Shown here one piece after another: positions 1 to 7,300 of a DNA stretch of 7,632 nt. Positions within the stretch are counted from its first letter, which is position 1, and each line of letters begins with the position of its first letter. Under the pieces are notes generated by a model, which saw only the letters and a program-made list of their open reading frames with translations, did no database searches and was not told the DNA's origin. The position numbers were made by a program, and so were the translations under genes. This DNA comes from Bacteroidia bacterium. Its GTDB lineage: Bacteria; Bacteroidota; Bacteroidia; Chitinophagales; Saprospiraceae. Where the stretch lies: contig JAUIIF010000203.1 in NCBI GenBank assembly GCA_030431945.1, positions 1-7,632 on the forward strand, given 5' to 3'.

Positions 1-149
1 GGAATTTCACTAGCAATTTGTTTGTTTGAATTATCTATTTCAAACTCAACGACCCCCCTGGTATCAAAACCTGCCCGAGGGGTTTTCAAGTCCGACGTAC
101 ACCTAAGAAAAAATAATAGGCTCAAATAAAAAGTAAGCTTCAAATACAT
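1..149 (-). CDS. Partial lipoprotein-like or secreted protein, N-terminus only, cut by the left edge
   Basis: I do not recognise this gene. From the ATG at 149-147 the minus strand stays open for 49 codons to the window edge. The N-terminus reads MYLKLTFYLSLLFFLRCTSD: a short basic start, a hydrophobic core at about residues 5-15 and Cys17. This resembles a Bacteroidota lipoprotein signal, where a Cys after the hydrophobic stretch is lipidated. Arg at the position before the Cys is unusual, because Gly, Ala or Ser is typical. It could instead be a membrane-anchored or ordinary secreted protein. The rest (about residues 21-49) is polar and shows no motif I know. An in-frame TGA three codons upstream leaves this ATG as the only start nearby. 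There is no Shine-Dalgarno, and a long hairpin ends 13 bases before the start. The gene follows the 78-residue secreted-peptide gene on the same strand. The + strand is also open here (1-129) but without a signal-like N-terminus. Confidence 0.5.
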   Translation of the reverse strand, partial: MYLKLTFYLSLLFFLRCTSDLKTPRAGFDTRGVVEFEIDNSNKQIASEI

Positions 150-162
150 GACTAATCATTAA

Positions 163-200
163 ATGCTTCTCACAAGAAGACCTATTCTTATGAGAAGCAT
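163..200 (-). promoter_or_regulatory. Long near-perfect hairpin in the spacer between two small genes (terminator or attenuator)
   Basis: ATGCTTCTCA at 163-172 is the exact reverse complement of TGAGAAGCAT at 191-200. The inner arms AAGAA (174-178) and TTCTT (185-189) also pair, with one mismatch between the two blocks and a 6-base loop. This gives a 16-bp stem with one mismatch. On the minus strand it lies 44 bases after the stop of the 78-residue gene and ends 13 bases before the ATG of the lipoprotein-like gene. Only TTT follows it, so it is not a classical intrinsic terminator. It could terminate or attenuate transcription, protect the upstream message's 3' end, limit ribosome access to the downstream start, or be a protein-binding site in DNA. 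The structure is clear; its role is inference. Confidence 0.7.
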
Positions 201-244
201 ATTCTGTTTACGAATTTAATTCATAAAATTAAAAAAATGATGTA

Positions 245-481
245 TTACAAAGCTGGACAAGGCTTAGGTGTACAACTTACGTGCATCTTTACCTTGGTAC
301 AAGCAACTTCCCACACTCCAGAAGTGCATAACTCTGAAGATGGTGTCTTGTCTTTTATTGTCAATCCGGGACCAATTGGGTCATCACCATTTATACCACC
401 ACCAGTTGCATTTGCCATTGGCAGCATAGCAAAAAGTAACAGCCCCAAAACAACAGACAACTTAAAAAATAAGATTTTCAT
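245..481 (-). CDS. Small secreted peptide with four cysteines, unknown function
   Basis: This 78-residue product is not one I recognise. It starts MKILFFKLSVVLGLLLFAML and has a textbook Sec signal peptide: Lys2 and Lys7, a hydrophobic core at about 8-20, and a likely cleavage site after Ala-Asn-Ala (23-25). The mature part would be about 53 residues. It begins with a Gly-rich segment (TGGGINGDDPIGPG) and carries Cys52, Cys61, Cys70 and Cys75, spaced 8, 8 and 4 residues apart, which could form two disulfides outside the cytoplasm. It ends PKPCPAL. The ATG at 481 is preceded by AGGAG, with 13 bases between them, further than usual. The gene sits in AT-rich DNA unlike the GC-rich genes upstream, which suggests separate origin or relaxed composition. 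An overlapping + strand frame of 83 residues has no signal peptide and is taken as a shadow. It could be a secreted effector, a peptide signal or a structural peptide; nothing in the sequence decides. Confidence 0.6.
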   Translation of the reverse strand: MKILFFKLSVVLGLLLFAMLPMANATGGGINGDDPIGPGLTIKDKTPSSELCTSGVWEVACTKVKMHVSCTPKPCPAL

Positions 482-494
482 AGAATAATAGGTT

Positions 495-523
495 CTCCTA
501 AGACAGCCCCCTTAGGTAAGGGG
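495..523 (-). promoter_or_regulatory. Leader with two mutually exclusive hairpins next to AGGAG
   Basis: On the minus strand just upstream of the 78-residue gene, CCCCTT (523-518) can pair with AAGGGG (513-508) around a 4-base loop. Alternatively CCTAAG (516-511) can pair with CTTAGG (502-497) around an 8-base loop. The two hairpins share bases and cannot form together. The second would pair part of the AGGAG at 499-495, the only Shine-Dalgarno-like site near this start. The layout is that of a leader that could switch translation on or off. The pairings are read directly. That they act as a switch is inference, and Bacteroidota often start translation without Shine-Dalgarno pairing. Confidence 0.4.
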
Positions 524-583
524 CGCTACTTAGTAGGTGTAACGCAACCTGTATCAAAAGGAAAATTAGGCGTAAAGAATTTT

Positions 584-648
584 AAACTTCCCCAAACTTC
601 CCCAAACTTCCCCAAACTTCCCCAAACTTCCCCAAACTTCCCCAAACC
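584..648. repeat. Six perfect tandem copies of a 10-bp unit plus a partial seventh
   Basis: The + strand repeats AAACTTCCCC without error from 584 to 643 and continues AAACC to 648. The minus strand, which would be the 3' part of any read-through transcript from the patatin gene, carries GGGGAAGTTT units. That gives six runs of four G separated by 6-base loops, enough for one or more G-quadruplexes in DNA or RNA. The period is close to one turn of B-DNA, so each copy would present the same face to a bound protein. Identical copies suggest recent expansion by slippage or active upkeep. The array lies 86 bases past the stop of the patatin gene and about 100 bases before the start of the 78-residue gene. 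Confidence 0.98.
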
Positions 649-733
649 AATTTGCTTCGCCTTAGCGGTTACTCCAAATTTTCAAAAGACATTTTTTTAA
701 TTATCTCGACGGAGTTTTCTAAACACCGCCTGG

Positions 734-3700
734 TTATCCGGGATACTGCGCCAGCTTACGCATATACGCCACCGAGGGCCGGGCCATGAGGCGCCCCAGC
801 GGGGGCGCCACGGCAAAGCAGAAGGCCCCTTCCTGACAACCAAGCCGGGCCTCAATCTGCGCATTGATTTCCCTGACCCGACGGGAAAGCGTCACATCAT
901 TCAATTCTCCGCCCAGGGCAAGGTGTACGGCCGTTTCATTAAGCCGGAACGGGAGGTCGATCACCTCGAAATTTTTCACCAGATCCAGCTTCTTCGGCAA
1001 GTCGCTGCGCAGGTAATCGTCCCAGGAATTGGCCACTCCGGTGACACCGGAGTTGATGGCGGCATTGGAGTTGGCACTTAGTTCCGAGCGGTAAAAATTA
1101 CGGTTCAGGGCATCTTTCTGGTCCAGAAACTGATCCCGGACAAACCGGCTGATGTCATTCCGGATACTGATAACGGTGACGTCATGATCGTCGAAGAACC
1201 GCCGGTAAACGGAATCTGCCGGACTACTCGCAACGGTGGCGTGGGCCTTCATATAGCCCAGCACGTGCATGATGGTACTGATGCCGGAATTGTCCGCATT
1301 TCCTGCGTCCACAAAGTGGCCGCGCCCTTCGATGCGACCGGCCGGGCTCATGATCGGAAAGCGGTTAGCCAGGAAGGTCGCATCCGGAAAAGAGATGGCC
1401 CGGTCCTGCCGGATGGTCAGATCGACCATCCCTGCCGAGAGGTCCGTATCCGCCAGCGGGTGAATGATGCCGCGCATCCCGTCTTCCGCCCGGGTGGTAT
1501 TGCTGATGAACAGTGGTAACGCGTAGTCCACCTGCTCCCAGAGATAGCCGTAGGGCTGGTTAATGATCTGGTCGTAAGCATAGGGGCCGCTGGTACCGCC
1601 CACGATGTTCAGGTAGGCCCTGGCCATGGCCTCAGCCCGGTCTTCCAGTTCCCGGGCGCCCCAGCTGGGCAGGTTGGGCAGAAAGTTGATCGGAAAGCGC
1701 GTGATCAGGCCCGTAAAGTCTCCGCTCAAAAAGTTGGTGGTGCCAATCTTTTCGATGGCTTCCCGAATCTCCGGTAGCGATTTCCGCTGGGCCTTCAGGT
1801 AGGTGTACATCGCCAGGCCCATGTTGCCGCCGCTGGCGCCACTGAGCAGGAAAACGTTGTTGTCGAAGCGCCCCATACTGTCCAGTTGGTAGAGTTGGAG
1901 CATGGTCCAGTAGCAGGCCTTGAGCCCGCCGCCATCAGCGGCGATCATAATGATTGGTTGCTGTTCGCCCGGCTCGCTTTCCAGCCGGTGCAAAAATTTT
2001 GCCGTGTATTCCACCAGGCTGGTCTCCGGCCGCTGGTCGGCGGCCGCCCGGTAGGTGACTTCGTGGTAACTGTTACCGTAATAGGCCAGGGCCAGGACCA
2101 GGGCAACGACGGCTACGCCCCGGAAGAAATTCATCATGCTTACCGAATCGTACTTCTTCCCGTTATTCTCCGGCGCGGAATAAAAGGCGTGTTGCTGGCT
2201 CAAGTCACGCAGCAGCAGGAAACGCCCGGCCAGTAACAACAGGCCAATGAAGCCGTTGATGAGGAGCAGGTAGATGTTGAGTGGATTCAAACCCTGGAGC
2301 CAGGAGCTGGACAAAAAATGATTGGACAACAAGCCATAAATAAAAAAGCAGACGTAGCCACCAGCCACCAACCAGATGTAGACCAGCATGGATTGGGTGG
2401 TAACGTAGCCGAGGCGGTCCAGGTAGCGATCCCAGCTCCCGACGTGCCCCCTGCTGATGACGGAAGTCTCCGTAACGTCCGGCAAAGCATCCGTCCGGTG
2501 CCGGTGCAGTAAAGAGCGATCAAAGGTGAAATTGTCGTAAAACCCGATGTACATCACCAGCCAGGTAAACCCGAAAATCGAGCAGACCAGAAACAGCAGA
2601 AAATAACCGAAAGTGACCTCCCACGAAGCCCCGCCGAGGCTGTGGAGCAGGGTAACCAGGAAGAGCAGGAAGCTCAGAATGGCCGCTCCTAACCCGAACC
2701 AGAAGGGCCACTTGCGCCGCACGTAAAAGATGCGGGTCGTGGGTGGTTTTGCCACTTCCCGGTCGCGCAGGTTGTACCACCACTGCCAGGGCCGGAAGGA
2801 GAAGTTACGATTTTCACTCACCACCCGATCCGCCAGGTTAACCATGTAGCGGGCGCGCGAAAATGACCGCTGCACAAACTGCCAGTAAGAAAGCACCAGG
2901 CCCACGATTACGAGCGGCAGGAAGGGGGTAAAAGGTTCCAGGACCGGATTATTACCAAAGTAAATGCCGGTACAGACCGAGATCAGGCTGAAGACGTAGA
3001 ACACCCCCAGGAGGCGACCAATACTGAAAAAGGTGATGGTAGGCGGTGGCACCTTGACGTTTTGCAGCGGGAGGTAATAACCGGGGGGCTTATTGTCCGA
3101 GGCCGCCGTCGGCTTCACTTCGTATAACCGCTCGTGGAGCAACAGCCAACCGAAAATACCGAGGCGTTGAAAAAAGCCGGTTTTATCCTTCAGGTGGGTC
3201 TCCGCTACGTTCCAGCTGTCCTCCCGGTGCGCAAATTTCTGATCGGTAAAGAAAGAGTACACCGGCCCGTACCAGATGATGGCCAGGGAGACGGGAAAGA
3301 AAAATACCGAAAAGAGGATCAGGTTGACGGGGCTGCGCACCAGCTCGATGAAGAAAGCATCAAACTGATCCAGCTTGGAAAAAATGAAGGCGATGATGGC
3401 CACGGAAATGATCGTCGGGTAAAAATAGGACAGAAAATCAGCCGTGAATTTTCCGATGCGCACGGCAAAATCATGGTAGAGGAATTGCAGCAGCGTGCTC
3501 ACGCTCAGAAACAGGCAGAGGAGACGGGTGAGCAGCGCGGTAACGTAAACAACGGAAAACCAGTTACTCGTCAGGTCTGCTTTATCATCTCGTAACAGCT
3601 GGAAGAAATAGGTGAACAGCACCGTATTGGAGACCACCATGAGTACAAACAGGGCGAAACAGCCGTACCAGAACAAGCGCCGCCAGCCATTTTTTTGCAG

Positions 3701-4204
3701 GTTGGGCGGGACTGGCAACCAGCCCACGGGCTGCAACTCAAAGATGCGGGTGAACCGGACCGGAGAGACGACTACGGCATCCTCCGCACTAGCCTTCCCT
3801 TCCGCCTTAGCAGACTTCCCTCCCCGCGCTGGCGCCTTTATTTTTACCAGTTTTTCCTCCTCTACCCTTGACAGCACTGCACTGTAGAACAACTGGTACA
3901 GCAGGTAAGCAAGCGCCAGGATAAACAAGGCACTCAGTACGAAAAAGGTGTACCCCTGCTCGACCAGGTCGGGAATAACCCACCGGGATTTATCGTCCAG
4001 CAAATCGATCAGCGAAGCAACAAAAGGCGTCGGCACCGCCGGGCGGCTTCCGAAAAAAAGGTAGCCGAAGCCCACCACAAAAAATACGATGAACAACAAC
4101 TGCACGGCCCCGAAATAACGGAAGCGCCAACGGACCGGAGCATCCTGATGGTAGAGAATATCGGACTCCTTCGCGTTCTTGTCCTTAAGGCTGTACTTGA
4201 TCAT
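734..4204 (-). CDS. Polytopic membrane protein with C-terminal patatin-like phospholipase domain
   Basis: This 1156-residue protein has two parts. Residues 1 to about 711 hold about 13 hydrophobic segments, near 30-51, 85-110, 178-203, 215-240, 261-277, 293-315, 389-415, 428-447, 500-523, 531-555, 605-628, 640-663 and 693-711. A Lys/Ala-rich linker lies around 121-142. From about 750 a patatin-type lipase domain follows: the oxyanion loop DGGG at 737-740 leading into LKACYW, the nucleophile elbow G789-A-S791-G-G793, and the catalytic Asp966 in DAG, followed by N-A-D-N-S-G. Patatins use a Ser-Asp dyad to release fatty acids from membrane lipids. DAG replaces the more usual DGG or DGA, but both dyad residues are present, so activity is plausible. 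The ATG at 4204 is the only start before an upstream in-frame TAA; no Shine-Dalgarno is seen. It lies 133 bases after the RND gene on the same strand and may share its transcript. Multi-helix patatin proteins of this general layout are known in bacteria but poorly characterised. Substrate and topology are unknown. Confidence 0.93.
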   Translation of the reverse strand: MIKYSLKDKNAKESDILYHQDAPVRWRFRYFGAVQLLFIVFFVVGFGYLFFGSRPAVPTPFVASLIDLLDDKSRWVIPDLVEQGYTFFVLSALFILALAYLLYQLFYSAVLSRVEEEKLVKIKAPARGGKSAKAEGKASAEDAVVVSPVRFTRIFELQPVGWLPVPPNLQKNGWRRLFWYGCFALFVLMVVSNTVLFTYFFQLLRDDKADLTSNWFSVVYVTALLTRLLCLFLSVSTLLQFLYHDFAVRIGKFTADFLSYFYPTIISVAIIAFIFSKLDQFDAFFIELVRSPVNLILFSVFFFPVSLAIIWYGPVYSFFTDQKFAHREDSWNVAETHLKDKTGFFQRLGIFGWLLLHERLYEVKPTAASDNKPPGYYLPLQNVKVPPPTITFFSIGRLLGVFYVFSLISVCTGIYFGNNPVLEPFTPFLPLVIVGLVLSYWQFVQRSFSRARYMVNLADRVVSENRNFSFRPWQWWYNLRDREVAKPPTTRIFYVRRKWPFWFGLGAAILSFLLFLVTLLHSLGGASWEVTFGYFLLFLVCSIFGFTWLVMYIGFYDNFTFDRSLLHRHRTDALPDVTETSVISRGHVGSWDRYLDRLGYVTTQSMLVYIWLVAGGYVCFFIYGLLSNHFLSSSWLQGLNPLNIYLLLINGFIGLLLLAGRFLLLRDLSQQHAFYSAPENNGKKYDSVSMMNFFRGVAVVALVLALAYYGNSYHEVTYRAAADQRPETSLVEYTAKFLHRLESEPGEQQPIIMIAADGGGLKACYWTMLQLYQLDSMGRFDNNVFLLSGASGGNMGLAMYTYLKAQRKSLPEIREAIEKIGTTNFLSGDFTGLITRFPINFLPNLPSWGARELEDRAEAMARAYLNIVGGTSGPYAYDQIINQPYGYLWEQVDYALPLFISNTTRAEDGMRGIIHPLADTDLSAGMVDLTIRQDRAISFPDATFLANRFPIMSPAGRIEGRGHFVDAGNADNSGISTIMHVLGYMKAHATVASSPADSVYRRFFDDHDVTVISIRNDISRFVRDQFLDQKDALNRNFYRSELSANSNAAINSGVTGVANSWDDYLRSDLPKKLDLVKNFEVIDLPFRLNETAVHLALGGELNDVTLSRRVREINAQIEARLGCQEGAFCFAVAPPLGRLMARPSVAYMRKLAQYPG

Positions 4205-4337
4205 CGTCGTATGGGTGGTGTAAACGGGGTATAAAGTAAAGGTTTATCCGGAGAAGGAGGCAAGGCTCCCAATCGGGGCAGGGCAATCGGTAGTTATACC
4301 GCCCGCTCTCCCGGTGGGTCAACCCGCCTCCTTATCC
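4205..4337 (-). other. Gap between RND and patatin genes with two small hairpins
   Basis: No gene fits here. On the minus strand, GGCGGG (4328-4323) pairs imperfectly with CCCACC (4318-4313) across TTGA, starting 9 bases after the RND stop. CGGTA (4301-4297) pairs with TACCG (4292-4288) across TAAC, with flanking GGG and CCC able to extend the stem past a bulge. Neither is followed by a T run, so intrinsic termination is unlikely. They may reduce read-through or stabilise the end of the RND message. I see no good TAnnTTTG promoter box before the patatin start, which mildly favours co-transcription. Confidence 0.35.
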
Positions 4338-7300
4338 TTACTTTGCACCTGCGGCCGCGCCCGAAAAAAGGCGGTACAGTTGCGGGACCACGTAGAGGCT
4401 GCTCAGTGTTCCGACGACCAGCCCACCAATTACCGTAATGGCCAGAGGCTGTTGCAGCTCCGCCCCCAGACCACTGGTAAACAAGACCGGCACCAGCGCC
4501 AACATAGTCGTCAGGGAAGTCATCACAATCGCCCGCAGTCGGCGGCGGCTGGCCTCCGCCATAGCCACGGCCAGGGGCAAGCCGGCCTGCCGGCCCCGCT
4601 CGATCATGTCCACCTTAATGATGGCATCATTCACCACGATACCGCCAGTTACGACCATCCCGATCAGGCTGAGTAAGTTGAGACTACCGCCCGTCAGCCA
4701 CAAAGCCAGCAACGAGCCCACCAGGCTCACCGGCACCACCAGCAGCACGACAAAAGGCAACCGTAACCCTTCAAATTGCGCGGCCAGAATCAGGTACAGC
4801 AAGAGCAGGCTCACCGCCAGGACGCCCCCCAGTTCCCCAACGCGGGTTTGGTCCGTGAGGAACCTCCCCGCCAACTGACTGGTGAAAGCCGGAAACTGGC
4901 GCATGACGCTTTCCAAGCGGGCAATTTCCGCGGCCGTCAGCTCCCCCGCAAAGCCCAGTGCCAGGTATTCGCCCGCCCCATCGGCAGTAAGCACCTGGTA
5001 GTCCGATTCCGTGGTGGTGGCAATAAGGTAGCGCAGGGGGATAGCATTACCGTCCTGATTAGTGACGGTGGCACGAAGCAGTCGTTCCCGCGTCAGCGCA
5101 TCCGCACCGGCCAGTAAAACGGGTATGGCCCGGTCATTTGCCCGCAAGCGGGTCACTTCATGCTCACTGAACAGGGTGAGCAGCCGGGCGCGCAGTTGTT
5201 CCGCTCCGACCCTACTGATCCGCAGTTGCGGATAATTGAGGCGTAGGGCGACCCCCTCACTACGGGGCGGTGGCTGCGGGGCAAACCCGGCGGTGCGCAG
5301 CTCCGCTAACAGGGGCTGCACTTCCTCCCAGCCGGGTGTCTCCCGATCACCGGCGGCGCGCAGGCGAACCTCCAGAAAGGGGTCATCATTGAGAAAAATA
5401 CGGTCAAAAAGATTCGCCAGGGGTTGAAACGACAGCGTGGCCGCCGGGTAGGTTGCCCGTTGCTCCGCCAGCCAGTCGCGGGCAAAATCAGCTGCGGGAG
5501 GGTCTTCCAGAAAAAACTGTACCTCCGTAGCATTCACCGCCTGGTTTTCCTCGGCGAGCAAAAACTGGTGCTCCCCGATGAACGCGGAGGCACTTCCGCC
5601 AAATTTTTCCAGGAAATTGTCCGTCAGGGCGCGGACGCGGGTGCGGTGCTCGGTTAAGGGCAAGGCTTCGTTCCAGTCTACCCGGAGTTGAAAATCCGTC
5701 CGGGACAGCTCCGGAAAGCCCCGCGTTGGGAGCGTTTGCAGCAGCAAATAACCACAGGCCAGCCAGGGCAGCAACAGCAGTAGGGAAAGAAGTTTGGCAG
5801 GTGCCCGTTGGGGGTTGCGGGAGGACTGCTCCGGCGGTAGGCTGCGGGACGGGGTCGCTCCGCCACCCTGCAGGGAATGGCCATCATTGTTCTGCACTTG
5901 CCCGGGTTCCGAGGCCGGAGAAGTCTGGCTGGAGGCGCCTTTTTTAGTCACGAGGAGCATCAGTAGCGGCAGCAGAAAATAGGCTACCAGCAAGGACGCC
6001 GCCAGCGCCAGGGAGACGGCAATGGCCTGATCGCGAAATAAGGCCCCCGCTACTCCGCTGAGCAACACCAGGGGAAGGAAAACAGCGATGGTCGTGAGGG
6101 CGCTGGAGATGAGGGGGCGAATGACTTCGTTCGTCGCAGCTGCTAAGCGCTGTCTGGTGACGCTCGCTGTCTGATTCACGGCGCGTTTCATACGGCCACC
6201 AGCTGCGGCGGAAGTGGCCGGAGGGGACAGCTGGTAAGCGGCCATGTTATCCAGCACGATGATCGAGTTGTCGATCATCAGCCCCAGGCCCAGGATGAGG
6301 CCGGCCAGCGAGATGACGTTGATGGACAATCCGGCCAGGTAGAAGCCCAGCACGGCAATGAGCAGGGCGATCGGGACGGCCAGGCCGATCAGGACGGGCC
6401 TGCGCCACTCGCGGAAGAAGGCAAAAAGGACCAGGATGGCAAAGCCGGCCCCGTAGAGCAGCCCCCCCGACAGGTTATCAATGCTGGCCCGGAGGATGCT
6501 CGTCTGGTCATTGTTCAGTTCGAAGTTAAGGTCGGGGTATTCGGAGGTCAGGTCGGCCAGCAGTGCCTGCAGGTTTTCGCGCAGGTCGAACAGGCGGGCA
6601 TCGGCCCGCTTGCGCAGGGTAAAGACGATGCCCGGGGCGCCGTCGTGAAAAAACAGACCGCGGGGCGGCGTGGCTTCGTACGAGACCGTAGCGAGATCGG
6701 AGAGCGGCAGCGTGCGCTCGTCACCTGTTTCAGGATCCCCGACCCGGAGGTAAAGCTGGCGGAGGTCAGCGGGCGTGCGCAGGTCTCCGGTAAAACGGAC
6801 CGAGTACTGGTAGTAGCCGTCGTCCAGAAGTAAGCCCCCGAGTTCGATATTGGCGCTGCGCAGGAGGTTAGCCAGGTCCGCTTCGGTGAGGCCGAGCGCA
6901 CGCAGGGCGGCGGTTTCGGGCCGGACGACAATGCGGGGTATTTGCTGGCCGCTCAGGTCGGCAAAGGCGACTTCGGGGAGCTGCTCCAGGCGGCGGCGGA
7001 GGACGTTGCGGGCAAGGTCGGAAAGAGGCAGCAAGCCCTCGCTGTTTTCCCCATCCCCCCCGGCAGGCGCCAAGGAGGGGGTGGCCAGGGTTACACTCAG
7101 TTGTACGACCGGAATATCGCTTACGTCCGTTGCCAGCACCCGCGGCCGCGCCACCTCCCGGGGCAACTGGTTCATGGCCTGGTCGATCTTTTCATTGACT
7201 TCAATGAAGGCCAGGTCAGGGTCGGTACCAAAAGGAAAATCGAGATAGAGGACCGCCGACTCTTCCCGCGCCCGGGAGCGGATGCCCATCAGGCGGTTGA

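Noticed and set aside
215..233. AT-only inverted repeat TTTAATT / AATTAAA after the secreted-peptide stop
   Set aside because: It has seven A/T pairs in AT-rich DNA, and the T run lies before rather than after the stem on the transcribed strand, so it does not read as a terminator and could be chance.
237..488. 83-residue + strand ORF opposite the secreted-peptide gene
   Set aside because: It mirrors the minus-strand frame almost base for base, has no signal peptide or motif, and the minus-strand product has a clear signal sequence and patterned cysteines.
561..595. Promoter for the secreted-peptide gene (TAATTTTC at 568-561 with TTG at 595-593)
   Set aside because: The -7 box has one mismatch, and the gap of 24 bases is longer than the usual 19-21, so I do not list it as a feature.
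584..648. CRISPR array
   Set aside because: The units are 10 bp, contiguous and without spacers, so this is a simple tandem repeat.
3134..3595. 153-residue + strand ORF inside the patatin gene
   Set aside because: It is antisense to the membrane region of a well-supported gene. The product is polar and rich in Gln, Lys and Glu, with no recognisable fold, as expected from reading hydrophobic codons backwards in GC-rich DNA.
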